From Lingula anatina (lineage: Eukaryota > Brachiopoda > Lingulata > Lingulida > Lingulidae): DNA of 64,000 nucleotides. Of this stretch, positions 1 to 11,810 are shown one piece after another (the stretch's first letter is position 1; each line of letters opens with the position of its first letter). Below the pieces are notes generated by a model that was given only the letters and a program-made list of their open reading frames with translations, was not told the origin of the DNA and ran no database searches. Location of the stretch: NCBI RefSeq assembly GCF_001039355.2, contig NW_019775918.1, forward strand, positions 2,148 to 66,147, given 5' to 3'. The translations under genes and the position numbers were made by a program.

Positions 1-65
1 TTTTTTTTTTTTTTTTTTTTTTTGTCCTTTATATTTTTTCAAGATTGATTCATTTTCAAACTTAC

Positions 66-203
66 TATTTCTACAATCTGTAGAATACCAGGAATGGACT
101 TGAGGTATTGCATCTGGGGTCCAATGCCACTGCTGGACTCCGTGGTGGTGGTCGTAGTGGTCGTGGTCTCATACTCGTACTTGGTTGGCATATCGTCCGC
201 CAT
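66..203 (-). CDS. First coding exon of a MARVEL-domain (MAL/CMTM/plasmolipin-like) membrane protein, partial
   Basis: The exon encodes 46 residues starting MADDMPTKYEYE, then nine consecutive threonines, then ESSSGIGPQMQYLKSIPGIL. It ends in phase 0 at a good donor (gtaag on the minus strand, 65-61). The ending LKSIPGILQIVEI is what precedes the first transmembrane helix in MARVEL-domain proteins of the MAL, plasmolipin and CMTM group, which are four-helix proteins of membrane-apposition sites and vesicle trafficking. The remaining exons lie off the left edge, so the assignment rests on this short N-terminus only. The threonine run is encoded by mixed ACN codons rather than a pure repeat, which argues that it is maintained as protein. 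A poly-T run fills positions 1-23 in the intron. Confidence 0.5.
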
Positions 204-1011
204 GATTACTGGTTGTTTTGATCACAATAGTGTGCCTTCAACAGCAAGTAAAGGTGTATCATCTACATAAAAAAAGGTATGAAAGATTGCTTTTGAATGC
301 CATGAAACTGTGATTTTTTTCTGTTGGGCAGTGACCTCAGAGATTTAACTACCATTCAAACAGTGTTAGTGAAACAATTAGTATTTCTGCCCATTACTAT
401 CAAATATATATAACTTCGAGTCATTTACTCAGTGTTATATGATTTTCTCCTGTACCCGTAAGCAAAAAAGGGAAAAAACAAACATTCAGCTCACAGAACA
501 AACTAACTTTGTCATCTGAGTCACGATAGCGTGACGCCGGCACATTTCACATGACAATGTTCCCTGTTGTAACTTGTAACGTAATGCCGACAGCAGTTCC
601 CCTCGTCAAGACGACAAATTTGAATTATTATCTTTCTAAATTCAGAAGGCCATCAAGAACAAAATAATTCAAATGTGAAAATATTCTGGTTTGTATAAAC
701 ACGACTGAGCGATATGGATAATACACAATTCATTATTACCTGAGTTTCCAAATAATGTCTATCGAGACAGTAACGCCTTCTTGTGACTTTGAATCAATCT
801 ATGCATCTCTTGCAGTGCGATAGGTGGCGCTGAGCAAGACGGCAGCAACTTGATATATTAGCGTTCTTTAAAAATGTTGCTCTACGTTCTAACCTGGACG
901 CATCATGTATTGTGTGTGCGACAGGGTCAAGGCGACTTTTTTCGACTGTTTACTTATTAAAAATGAGAATCTTCTGAATATTTGATTACCATAATGCATA
1001 TCAGTGGCGGA

Positions 1012-1170
1012 TTTCCGGGGAGGGGGGGGTCAGGACCCACCTGGCACCCACCCCCCCTTCTTCCATTTCTGATTAAAATTATAAACGCACCAAAAAACGT
1101 CTAGCTGAATCATAGTTCAATCCCTTAAAAAAGCCGCCTCTCCCCTTCAAAATTTATGGACCCGCCCCTA
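1012..1170. mobile_element. Short non-autonomous DNA transposon, CAGTGGCGG family, 5-bp target duplication
   Basis: The left end reads CAGTGGCGGATTTCC. The right end, read inward on the minus strand, is TAGGGGCGGGTCC. The element is immediately flanked by the direct repeat catat (1007-1011 and 1171-1175). It has no coding capacity and contains G- and C-runs. Related copies lie at 8711-8966 and 9193-9458, with a partial one at 13491. The superfamily is not certain: the termini look hAT-like, but the duplication is 5 bp rather than the usual 8. Confidence 0.6.
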
Positions 1171-1523
1171 CATATGCTTAGTTTTGTAAAATGACTTGCA
1201 ATGTTAATGTTATGTTTAATTTTGGGGGATTAATAGCAAAAATTAAGGTTACAAAAAGTTTTTAATCTATTTAATTTACTTAATAAATTTGCATGTACTT
1301 TATAATATATAGGCCTACAATGGTTGATTAAGTCCAATAAACCTATATTGTCAACTTGGACTAAATAAATTTTCACATACCCAGAAAACCATGATTAGAA
1401 ACTCACTGCCTTTCAATATTACAAGCACAGAAGATTAAAAAGTTAAATGCCGGTTTATTTTCAAATCTTAAAAAATTATACTATAATCAAACATTGGCAT
1501 GCATATCACTACAGTTGAGCTAA

Positions 1524-1738
1524 GACCCCAATCCCACAGATTTTAGATCGATCTATCCTTGTGGAGAGTCTCACTAGATTACTGTCAACTCAGCCAGCTT
1601 AAGCGTCTGTCCCGTCTACTAAAAGCTGTAAGGGGGTAATTAACTACCATGCGCACTCGGCTGACATCAATTTAGCATGAACCCCCAGGGAGTTAGGACA
1701 ATCTAGTTGGATCGATCTAAATCTATGGGAATGCACTC
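1524..1738. mobile_element. PIF/Harbinger-like MITE with TAA target duplication
   Basis: A 215-bp non-coding element flanked by TAA (1521-1523 and 1739-1741). The terminal inverted repeats of about 30 bp begin GACCCCAATCCCACAGATTT and GAGTGCATTCCCATAGATTT and share the core AGATCGATC. A TWA target duplication and G-starting termini are typical of PIF/Harbinger. A second copy in opposite orientation is at 29412-29635. Confidence 0.7.
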
Positions 1739-3085
1739 TAAGACCTATTGTGTTAAAAAGCTACGACTTATTGTGTTACTGAATTATCTTCCAATTTTCA
1801 ATCCAAATAAACCTAAACAATAGATGAGCAATAAATTCAACTACCCATCAACATCAAACTATTATTTCATTATCACCAGTCATCAGTTACATTAATGAAA
1901 CTGTTAGTTCAATTAACCTTAGTATTCATTTATTAATTAAGAAATAATGGGGCTCTTATTTTTGATAATGCAATTTACAAAGTCAGATTTATTTTACTAC
2001 AATCTTAAAAGAACCATTTTCATAAAAATTAATATTTTAATAATTCTAAAAATATCAATTGTTGAGGGTCAGACTCAATATTAGGTATGAACCTTTCCTC
2101 ATTGCTGCATTTTTACAAAGTCACAATCTTAAAAATATTAATCAAATTAAATTCCATATCACTTAAACTCAGATAATATACAAAAACAAGGAAATTTTCC
2201 TTAACAAAGGATTGCAAATTAAGTAGTTAAATAAGCACCATGATATATTTGTGACAAATTGCAAGATTGTACAATATTAAAACATAAAAGCAACTGCAGA
2301 AAACTTCTCAGGCCCAACAAGTGAAATATGAATGGAAAATTTGTCTTTCGGTCAACAACAGTAGACAGAAAAAGTTTGATACAACTCATTATTATTTTAA
2401 TTATTGAATTCACTAGAAATATTGCACAGGTAGTACAACTCTAAGGACTAGAACCAAAACAAATGGAAAAATTTCCAAAATAGGATAAAAATTCAATAGT
2501 TATTTGTCATAAGCACTGAATGATAGAATTCTGTACTGTATGCTGCACATCAAACATATCAGTGCAGCAGCCATGTGACCAGTAATATTTGTCAAAACAA
2601 AGAAAAATATGTCCAGTCCACCTCAGTGAATCTATTTATCAAAATATTTTTATCCAAGCTGCGGTAACCTTGTATTACACTGCAACATGTGATAGTAGAC
2701 AATTTTTTAAATGCTGGTATCATATTTTCTACTTATTTTTTACTCAACTGAACACATAAGAAAGGTGAAAAAAATCCAGAAGTGTAAGAGGAACTCCAAA
2801 TCGGTTTTTGATTGCAACTAACAGGCTGAGCGTGGAATAGGATAATACTCTGAAATACTTTTAAACTATAATTACTCAATTCAGCCATTAAAAGCATTCC
2901 CTAATACTGAGGCTGTCAGAATAAAGCTAAAATTTCCACTGCTCTCTACAACTTGGTTCACATCATTGAATATAAAATACAACTTTTAAAAATGTAAATT
3001 GCGTATATATACATACATAGTAACTCTTTACGTTCTTGGCAGCTAAAATGTTTAATAATTTAAAATAAACAAATAATACATTCAT

Positions 3086-3091
3086 TTTATT
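3086..3091 (-). terminator. Candidate polyadenylation signal of the zinc-finger gene
   Basis: AATAAA on the minus strand about 340 bases beyond the zinc-finger stop codon. In AT-rich sequence this hexamer is common, so it is only a candidate. Confidence 0.3.
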
Positions 3092-3434
3092 TAATGAACA
3101 ATAAGATGACTAAAGATATATAGAAATTTTGTATTCATTTTATCATAAAAACTTTACAGAATGCATGTATAAATGAAAAGATGTTTACAGCAAGGTCAAC
3201 TTTAACAAATCCACTATATACAATATAACTCCAATAAAAGTCTTAGTATTCAAATTGATAATATAACGATGCCTTGGTATATTTTCATATTGTTATGAGT
3301 TAAATATATGAGTCTATGGGGAAATCTGGGGTTAAATGTGATTTTTGAAGAACAGCAAAAAGAAATCCCTTATCGTCTCACTTGCTATAAAACTAACAAT
3401 AAAATTTCCTAAAAAACATACATTTCAATTCGGG

Positions 3435-4850
3435 TCATTCCCCATCGCGGTCAGTGTCCTCTTTGTCGTCATGGCATGGAGGCGCCCACAGGTAAGAGCA
3501 ACCAATCAAATGCTGCCTTTCATGTTGATTCATGTCAATACCATCACCAAGTCGACCACAAAAACGACAGGTTTTCCTCACTTTTTGTGCTCGACTGCTT
3601 CCTGTCAATTTAGCAGGAGCAGTGAACTCACTGAGATCGTATTCAAACTTAGCAGCAACCTGCATGTCTTTTGTATTCCTGAATTTTTTCCAGTCAAAGT
3701 GTAAGTTGATGTGATTGGTCAGATTCTGCAGCTTGGCTACCTTATAGGTGCAGTAAGGGCACTGATGATTGGCTGGTTTTCTATGGAAGTCTTGATGCAT
3801 CACAAAAAGGGAGGCTTCCTTGGTTGCAAAGGGGCACAGATCACAATGATATTTACTCAGTGGAGCAAGCATCCTTTTCTTCTTCTTCAACTCCAACTCC
3901 CTTACGGGTCTTAGGGGGCCATTTTCCTTCCCTCTTACTCCAGATTCATCCAGGCCCCTTCCCCTACACTGCCCATTTTGCATTAAAGAAGTCTTTGGGT
4001 AAAGTATCTTGCCACCTTTGCCTATATAATGCACTTTCATATGCATAGCTAGAAAGTTGTAAGTCTTACAACTGTATGTACAGAAGGCACATTCAAACTG
4101 GGACGCTTGCATGTGAAATTCCATATGACGGCACATGTTCTTCTTACTGCGACACTTATATGGGCACTGATCACACCTCAACACTATACGCCGAGCCTTC
4201 ACGACAGGGGGTCCAAGTTCTGTGCTTCTCCCTGCCACTACTTTAGCCCCCTCTGCTTCTAAAGCTGTGCGCTCCACTTTGATGGAAGACTGCGGTCTCA
4301 CCTTGGTTCTTGATGACGAGGAGGCTCGTTGAACTCTCACAGCTTTTTCGACAAGTTTACTGGCCACTGAGGATGCTGTCACTGGCTGTACAACCTTGTG
4401 TCCCGTGTACTCGGGATGATGCTGTAAGTGATTACTCATGGAGTGCTGATGGTCAGTACTGAAAGGACAGTAACTACAGCTCAACTTCCCCTTAAACTTC
4501 ACTTTGCCCTTGCTCACTAGATGGAGCTCTATGTGCTTCCTCATAGTCTTTGTTTTAGATGAGCCCACATAACTGCAGTGCTGACACTTTTTCAGTGACA
4601 CGCCGGCACCATTGGGACTTTCAAAATTCCTCAGACCCGTGTGACGAGCAGTATGGCGGTTAAGATTGGCCATATTACTGGTTTTAAATGGGCAGTAAGG
4701 GCACGCCACGGCACCCTCGATGTCCTTGGCCTTCCGTGTGTGAAAGCTGAGATGGTGTCTAAACGTGGCCCTCCATTCTGACTGATAGGTGCAGTGAGGA
4801 CAGTTGTAGATCTTCTGGGGCTTGGCTGGACGGTTGCCGTGGGAGGCCAT
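3435..4850 (-). CDS. C2H2 zinc-finger protein with nine fingers
   Basis: A single exon codes for 471 residues from a Met at 4850. A longer frame opens at 4949, but a splice acceptor (ttgtatttcag, exon starting at 4867) sits 17 bases upstream of this Met, so the extra residues are probably intron; the first exon would be non-coding. Nine C2H2-type fingers lie at about residues 17-37, 50-70, 89-110, 125-145, 226-246, 254-274, 336-356, 364-384 and 428-447. Most have the CxxC(S/T/P)(Y/F) form seen in REST-, Hunchback- and ZNF-type finger strings rather than the TGEKPY-linked KRAB type. A basic and serine-rich linker (about 150-220) separates fingers 4 and 5. Expected role: a nuclear, sequence-specific DNA-binding regulator. 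I cannot name an orthologue. Confidence 0.85.
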   Translation of the reverse strand: MASHGNRPAKPQKIYNCPHCTYQSEWRATFRHHLSFHTRKAKDIEGAVACPYCPFKTSNMANLNRHTARHTGLRNFESPNGAGVSLKKCQHCSYVGSSKTKTMRKHIELHLVSKGKVKFKGKLSCSYCPFSTDHQHSMSNHLQHHPEYTGHKVVQPVTASSVASKLVEKAVRVQRASSSSRTKVRPQSSIKVERTALEAEGAKVVAGRSTELGPPVVKARRIVLRCDQCPYKCRSKKNMCRHMEFHMQASQFECAFCTYSCKTYNFLAMHMKVHYIGKGGKILYPKTSLMQNGQCRGRGLDESGVRGKENGPLRPVRELELKKKKRMLAPLSKYHCDLCPFATKEASLFVMHQDFHRKPANHQCPYCTYKVAKLQNLTNHINLHFDWKKFRNTKDMQVAAKFEYDLSEFTAPAKLTGSSRAQKVRKTCRFCGRLGDGIDMNQHERQHLIGCSYLWAPPCHDDKEDTDRDGE

Positions 4851-4950
4851 GGCCGTCGCTATGGAAACTGAAATACAAACAGAACTTTTTCCTAAATTCT
4901 TTCCGTTAGTGTTACTAAGCAACCAGTTGTAAGACTCAACTCTAGCCAAG

Positions 4951-7900
4951 TACTAGGTCTGGATAAATTAACAATACATATTATGAAATTATCCTTCAAC
5001 TTGAAAATGTCAAAGAAACAAATTGCACATTATAAATACTTTATCATTTACGTAATTTCTTCTAGAAGATAACAGATGACATAACTTAAATGACCACATT
5101 AACCTGATTTTAAAAGCCAAGCTGTACTCCCCATTCTCTTGCTGTCATTTATTATATATGTTTTGTCAATGTATTCCATTTGTTTTCAAATTATAGCATT
5201 TCAACATTCTCAAAGCATCCCAAGATATTCTGCAATGGACTCTTCTTTCCATTTTCAGAGAGTGAAGTCTAATTCTGGCCAGCATATTTGTATGTATCAG
5301 GGTACATGTAACAGAGAGCTGTTGTCCATGATAGGAGATAAAACTACAATGATAGTTACTCTTGTTCTGTCCACACTCAGTAAGTGTACAACAGGAGAAA
5401 ATGTTAGCTGGAGATCTCATTCCATGAACCATGTACAAGACTACAGCAGTTTTCTTAACAAATCTAGCATTATTCTTGTCTGTTAACTAGTGCAGTCATT
5501 AAAACAAGGTGCCTTGTTATAAATAATAAACTGAAACCCAATGACATGAATATTTCAAAGCTGTCATACCAAGATGGCGGTAGTTACATATTCATTATTA
5601 ACACGATCTCGGTGATTGCACAGCTTTTCATTTTTTAAAAATGATTTTCTCTCTCTCCCTCTCTCTCTCACAAACACGCACATACACACACGAACAAACA
5701 AACACGCACACTTACACACTGCATCAAATCAGGCGTGACATATATTAAGCAAACCTGTGTCCTTTGCTTATCATCCCAACAGCCTGTCCACTACTAATTT
5801 ACAAGACTAATGTTTCTGACAGAAATAAGACCCATATTCAATCAACAAATCCACATCTAACCTAATCGTTGTCATCCATGAGAAACCTACATGTGCTATG
5901 ACACTATCTGGTTTGTATTCAGGCAAGCTGCTACTGGAATAACACACACTATTATTATTTAATAAGTTATTAGATATGTGTAGATGGAACTGAGACAAGT
6001 TTACACATTAATTTACATGGTTCTGAACATATTGAAGTGTGAAGAAAATGGTTTTAAGAAAAATGTTCAGTTTTCCAGGTTTTAGAAAAAAACCCTCCGA
6101 ACATTTATAGTGGAACCAAATACCTTATGTAAATTTTTGGGGGTTAAATTGCTCTGGGGTCATGTTAAAAAAAAAAGCAGAATTCAGGGGTTCTGCAGAA
6201 ACAGCTTATGTCTGGTTTCAGTCGCTAGGTCAATTTACAAGTAGACCAAAGCATGCCAAAGCTTTTCTTTTTTATGTACTTTTATAAACGTACTATCACT
6301 AAAGAAAAGAAATAATACTATACAATGAGTGAAAAGTCGTGTATTTTAAACTTAAATCAGGTTGACCCTATTGTAGCAATACTGATTTCAACGTGGCATA
6401 AAACTAGAGCACGGTTATCAGCAATCCAATGTCTTGAGTATGTTCAACTCTGATGTGTATTTCATGTGTTTGACACACCTGTCTTAGGTAAACACAGCTC
6501 AACTAATAATGAGCAACCCTCTTCAATCTACTGCATTCTATCCGCCACGTATTAGCTACAGTGTATTTGCCATGTATCAATTCATTGTATAGTGGAAAGG
6601 TGTAAATTATGAAGAATGTTTGAATACAAACTCCTGTGATAATAGTTAAATGTGAAACAAGGTCCAACTAACATACTGTACACTCACATACACTGGGATA
6701 GCACTGACACTTGCCAATTTTGCCAATTGCTAAAACTGACATAAATTGGCTAAACAAAAAAGGACTTGATTCGACTCGTTTTAGTCAAATTATAACCATT
6801 TGGATAACATATTGACAAAAAAGTGGCGATTTGGCTTAGCGATAAAAAATTGCTAGCCCTATTCCAGCACAATGTAAACTCCAGAGTGAGATCTTTCTCT
6901 GCTTTATCTTCAATTTTAAAATATATATATATTTTTTTGCCTATTTTGCTTATTTTGCACATAGACCAGCTAAGCCAAAAAATAAATGCTGACACCCCCC
7001 CACACACACACATACACCCTCATACGCCCCTTGAACCATCTTGTAAACATCTCTCATGCACACAGGCACACACATTCTGATATCTATGGACCCTGAAGCA
7101 AAGCTGATTTCCTAACTGGATGCCATTTTCACCGTTATCAAGATATAGGGTAGTTATCCATACATGGAAATAAAAGTGTGTGCGCAACCTTACATTAACA
7201 CACATATAAACCTAACTGGTGCCCCACCTCTCTTTATATGAAATACTGGGTCTAGCAGTGTTGATATCCACATTTAAAACACATAAATATGCCAACCACA
7301 TGGTCGCTTTTCATACCATACTAAGGTGTTATGTAATAATACACATGTAATACTAATTTCATCTCAATACATCAGTCCAAACCCAACCCTCACATACCTA
7401 AAATACACTGATATTTTTCCTGGACACATGATGAAGACCTAATTTTGCCAACCTCTGGACTAGTGTACAGATATCATGAGGACATACCGTCAGGGAACAC
7501 CGTCATTGTGGAACAGGTGCCCTGCTAAACCCGATAAATACCTGGCGACGAAGGCCATTACGTCACTTTTATCTCTCAACCCTCACCCAAAACGGTTACG
7601 TACTCATGCAAGAGATAAAACCTTACCCTAGAAGTCACTATCAGTTATGAAATAAGCAAAATGCGAAATCATAAGAGCAAAATTTTAGAGGAAGAGGGAC
7701 AGGAGCATAAGATGGAGTGCAAGTGACGAGATTCAATATTCACGTTTCTCGCTGTCCCGTTTAACACCACCAGACATTATTCATGTTTGGCTAATCAAAT
7801 TAAGAAGAACAGTCGATCACAATATTCTATCAAATATCACTACAATATCTACCATTCTATTTATCGATCTGAGAAATAATTTCCTGGAATACTTGCCTCT

Positions 7901-8290
7901 TTGTTCAGCCTTTCCCGGGTAAATTACTTTCAGACCTCTAATACTGAAGAGTACATGCTACAGGGTCTTGTCAAATTGTCAGATTTCGTCCATTCAAATT
8001 TACAAAATTAGAAGTGTATTATTAATAATATTTTTTATTTAGGCCACAGTAAACAATATACTTATTTCATATGGCCTTAATGTATCAAATACAATAAAAT
8101 ATCTGAAGACATTTCTTTATTCCCTGTGTTACAATGCACAGCTTGACCTTTGTCTTGAAAGGCGCATCTCCGAAAATGGAAATACAACTGCTATACTTCC
8201 ATGTTCCGAAGAAGGCCATGTTTTCTGTAGCCATCACTTCAACAACCGGAGACAGTTACACATTTTCACGTTTTGTTGGCGGCAATTTGA

Positions 8291-8294
<4 letters not shown>
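4951..8294. other. Intergenic or 5' non-coding region upstream of the zinc-finger gene
   Basis: The zinc-finger gene must have at least one upstream non-coding exon in this stretch, but I cannot place it. AAGATGGCGG at 5571-5580 matches the YY1 site common near animal transcription starts and is the only promoter-like motif I noticed. Frames at 5139-5486, 5166-5438, 6750-7013 and 7020-7205 lack codon structure, splice sites or recognisable similarity. Confidence 0.35.
5650..5720. repeat. Compound CT / CA microsatellite
   Basis: A run of ctctct is followed by an imperfect cacaca / acaaac run. Confidence 0.8.

Positions 8295-8334
<40 letters not shown>
8295..8334. repeat. (TTA)n microsatellite
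   Basis: About thirteen uninterrupted copies of a three-base unit. Confidence 0.9.
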
Positions 8335-8335
<1 letters not shown>

Positions 8336-8710
8336 TGGGCTTTAAGCTAGCTCTTGGAAGTTGTTTTCATTGTAGGCCTACATAAGTTCATGCATGAACA
8401 CCTCTGTTTGTTTATAAACTGTGATTTTTTTTCTTGTCCAGTCCTTTGTCCTCGTGTGTACATGTACCGGCATGTTCATTGTTCTTGTTTCATTTTTTTC
8501 AAAGCACATCTAAAAAGTTATAAATAAAAACATGCCATTGATCAAGATAATATAATTTTTGCACACAATAAATTCCCTTATCCTCCTCATTTTCGCAGAA
8601 GGAAATATATAGGCCTAAATCTCTTATTAAAATGCACGTTTATGTCAAAAGCAAAACAATTAACAGCAAAGAATCCCTGATAACACATTAAATGGAATAC
8701 TGGTCAACAT

Positions 8711-8966
8711 CGGGGAGGTTCCAGGAAGGAGGTCCTTAGGTTCAGGTAATGGCGCCATTTGGAACGGTTTAGGACTATGTTTGAACTAGATTTTTTTTTT
8801 CGGAAATCGAAAGGTTGGGGGGGGGGGGGGTTTCAGGACCCCTGCCCCCCCCCCCCCCCCCACCCCCCCCCTCTTCACAAACATTTTCCTTACCCNAAAA
8901 AGAAAGGGGGGGGGGGGGGGGGGTTTCAGGCCCCCCCCCCCCCCCCCCCTCCCAAATCCGCCACTG
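8711..8966. mobile_element. Degenerate copy of the CAGTGGCGG MITE family with G/C homopolymers
   Basis: The right end, read inward on the minus strand, is CAGTGGCGGATTTGGGAGG. The left end (cggggaggttccagg) resembles the opposite terminus of the 9193 copy. The flanks aacat (8706-8710) and aacac (8967-8971) match at four of five bases. Long poly-G and poly-C runs and an N at 8896 show that base calling failed here, so internal lengths are unreliable. Confidence 0.5.
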
Positions 8967-9192
8967 AACACCACAAGTCTTCAAATTCATGTACCCCGGT
9001 AGGAATGGCGAATTGTTTCCAAGGGATAACAACACTTCGTTTGTATTTCACGATAAATAAATTTTAACAACTCAACAACTACCCTCTTTATCCTCTACCA
9101 AGGCCACAGACTGATTTTTCACTCGATATTCACAGAAGTCTCTGGTTTAATTCACGCGGTTTTTCTCCGTACTCGCCTCGGCTAAAAATGTC

Positions 9193-9458
9193 TAGTGGAG
9201 GATTTAGGGGTGTGTCAGAAGAGTCCTGACCACCTTTAATTTCTAACAAAAATCAAACTAGTGATCCCCGCTTGAAACTAGAATTTTGACTAGCAGAATC
9301 ATAGTTCTAAACCGTACCAATTAGCACCGCTTGCCCTCTCAAATACCAAAAAATTTCCCCACAACAAGTGCGGGGGGGGGGGGGGGGTCCAAGGGTCGGC
9401 TTTGCCTGTCTTTCCTTAAAAAATGGACCCCCTTCAATTAATCCTGGATTCACCCCTG
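9193..9458. mobile_element. CAGTGGCGG-family MITE with 5-bp target duplication
   Basis: The left end is TAGTGGAGGATTTAGGGG. The right end read inward is CAGGGGTGAATCCAGG. It is flanked by the perfect 5-base repeat atgtc (9188-9192 and 9459-9463). It has a poly-G run and no coding capacity. Confidence 0.65.
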
Positions 9459-10098
9459 ATGTCCACATAGTAATAACTGCGGCCCTGGTAGAGGATAACG
9501 CTGAGCAACTGATCAGCATCAATGTGTAACTCATGGAACACTTTCTTGCACTGCCACTTGAATATTGTCGTGTAGGTCTATATCCCTGTGGAGCACGTGT
9601 ATCGTGCATTATTTGTTTGTGTTGAAAAATACCCAGTTTTAACTATTAAAATAGTATCTTAACAGACGTATGACGTACACAATTTGATCTCATGCTCGTG
9701 TAACGAGACTTAATTTCACAACGCCAAGAAAGTGGCTGTCGTAAATACAGACTTGACGTTTAATACGGAACATTTCAATTTCAAAGTTATACCTAAGTAA
9801 AATTGTGTTCTTTAAAAAAAAACATATCTCATATAAGATATATTTGAATGGAGAAGTGTTTAGTCAGGTGTGTGGCTACCAATTAACTGACTTACGTGAC
9901 TGTTGCACTGCTGCATTGTGTAATTTGCAGTGATTTAATTGGGTAGTGCTACTTTGGGCAGGTCAAGGCTTTGCTTTGGCAAAGCATGGTTCTGTCAAAA
10001 AAGTATCCATATGTCGGTAACTAGTTTTGAAGAAGAATTTGAAATTTTGAATGCAAGCGGCTGGTTTTGTAATGTGTAAAATGAGTTAAGGAGTGTTT

Positions 10099-10330
10099 TA
10101 CAAAATTGTTAATCTGTACCAGAATGGCGCGAAAAAAACCGACATTGCCAGACAGATTGCCATGTCATACGGAACGGTCCGCACAGTTTTATAGAGGTAT
10201 GCCCAGACTGATGTATTGACACAGAGGCCACGCCCAATGTATCCAAATCTTACCACCAGGATACAGAACTCACTGTCCTTCGTGATATGCTGCTGCAACT
10301 AAATAAAAACCACCCAGTCCGTTCAGAATG
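10099..10330 (+). pseudogene. Transposase helix-turn-helix remnant (Tc1/mariner or Pax-like type)
   Basis: Conceptual translation from about 10099 gives KIVNLYQNGAKKTDIARQIA followed by MSYGTVRTV, a stop, then RYAQT and RPRP. This is the layout of the paired helix-turn-helix DNA-binding domain of Tc1/mariner-type transposases: helix 2 with the DIARQIA motif, a recognition helix, then the GRPR-like linker. Stop codons interrupt the frame and no catalytic DDE region is recognisable downstream, so this is a dead fragment. Confidence 0.55.
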
Positions 10331-10796
10331 AGGGGCAAATTGCCACCAGAACGTGTTTGTCAAGGCCCTTTGTGAAAACCAAACTGGTTTCAGCAGATAA
10401 GAATATTAGACGACCTCTTAAGAAGCCACTGTAAACAGCAAAACATCGTGGTCTGTTTCTCTAATGAATTAGGGAAAGTGACCGTTTCTGGGTAAAACAC
10501 TGAAACAGCATAGCTTTCTTTATTGAGGTCAGATTTCACCTGTACCGCTCAACTAGTCAAAATAGAGTTTACAGATATCAAAGAGATAATTAAAAGTTAC
10601 GGAAACTCTGTTTTTATCCTTATGTTCATCTATCAGTCAGTAAAATAGGACAAACTGAAGAAAAATGATTTAGAAAAATAATATACCATATTGAATGTCA
10701 AGTTTGTAATATACCTGAGAGATAAGTCAAAATGAGCCTTTTTTAATTCTATTTTATTTTATTTCATTTATTCATTTATTTATCTACTTTTGGAAC

Positions 10797-11310
10797 CTGA
10801 ATACAACTTTCTTGTTTCTTCTAGCCTTGTGATAGAATAATGGATGTGTACATAGTATCAGGCAAACCAAAAATTTTTCAACAGGAATTTTTAAACGTAC
10901 TTCATTCTTGCACCAGATATAAGAGCTAGTTTGCATTTGTTTGTTGAAAAGTTGTTCTTAGCATTCTCTCTCTTGTTTTTGTGTTGGTAAATAACCCTAC
11001 TAACTTTTGGAATTTTATACAGGAAATTGAAGTAAAAGAAAGCACAATTTGATCACATGCTCGTGGAACATGACTAAATTTCACTACTTCAAGAAAGTTG
11101 AAGTCATTTTTTTTAACCTGAAAGCAACTTTGTTGAGAAGATTTTTCATAGCTCTGTGATAGAATAGAGGATGTGTACAGAGTATCAGGCCAAACCAAAA
11201 GTTTTTCAGCAGGAATTTTTAAACGTACTTCATTCTTGCACCAGATCAGAGCTAGTTTGCATTTGTTTGTCGAAAAGTTCTTCTTAGCATTCTATTTCTT
11301 GTTTTTGTGT
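10797..11310 (+). repeat. Imperfect tandem duplication, offset about 328 bp
   Basis: The stretch at 10797-11000 recurs at 11117-11310 with scattered differences; for example caggaatttttaaacgtact occurs at both 10882 and 11210. A further piece (cctactaact...) recurs at about 12964 after the GPCR, so copies of this repeat flank the GPCR. Confidence 0.75.
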
Positions 11311-11810
11311 TGTTAGAGGCGATAAGATCAACGTAATGTGGATTATAAAACATCAACAAATCATGAGTTATTTTCTTTTCTTGGACAGACTTAGTAGCAC
11401 TATTAGCCTACACAGAGGAAATGTTGAAACTTGAAACATTTGTCTGAGACGTATAAAATTTCCCATAATTCTAATGCTCTCACATAACTTTTAATCTTCT
11501 AGATCTTCCTCTGTTACAATTAACGTCAGCAATATAAATTATACAAGCAGTAAGGCGGTTTTTGAGACGAAGAAATTTTGTGAAATGACACCATGACGGG
11601 ATTGTGTAGCACATAATAATGTCTCTAAGTAAAATCCAAAATGACTATTTTGGTAAGATTGTTGGACAACACCTAAGGCATAAATAATGAATTCGTTGTA
11701 TGGACGTCATATAAGCACGATGATTTCAAATTTCGTTCATTTGCTTCTTGTACATGAACGAGCACCTGGGGTTAGCTGAGACACAGAGGTAAGCAGAACA
11801 GACTTAAAAT

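Larger units (their letters stand above)
204..3085. other. Intergenic, AT-rich, with two MITEs
   Basis: No reading frame here looks like a gene. The stretch holds the upstream flank of the MARVEL-type gene, two short inverted-repeat elements listed separately, and the distal 3' flank of the zinc-finger gene. The frame at 2219-2413 is low-complexity AT-rich sequence. Confidence 0.5.
9459..11810. other. Intergenic region upstream of the GPCR gene, repeat-rich
   Basis: Apart from the transposase remnant and the duplicated block listed separately, I see no gene. A segment at 9679-9741 is a diverged copy of 11046-11106 (both contain the string catgctcgtg), so the same interspersed repeat recurs. 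ACAGAGGTAAGCAG about 25 bases before the GPCR start resembles a splice donor, which may mean that an upstream exon exists. Confidence 0.4.

Noticed and set aside
1-23. Poly-T start as a retrotransposon tail
   Set aside because: A bare homopolymer at the window edge with no visible element attached.
3345-4048. Plus-strand frames over the zinc-finger gene
   Set aside because: Shadows of the C2H2 coding sequence, which has nine regularly spaced fingers on the minus strand.
4851-4949. Upstream start giving a 504-residue zinc-finger protein
   Set aside because: A good splice acceptor at 4868-4870 places this segment in an intron, and its residues look non-coding.
5139-5486. Overlapping frames on both strands of about 90-115 codons
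   Set aside because: No recognisable motif, no splice context, and both strands are open over the same bases, as expected by chance.
8759-9067. Long glycine/proline-rich frames on both strands
   Set aside because: They are translations of poly-G/poly-C runs inside a degenerate MITE with an N in the middle.
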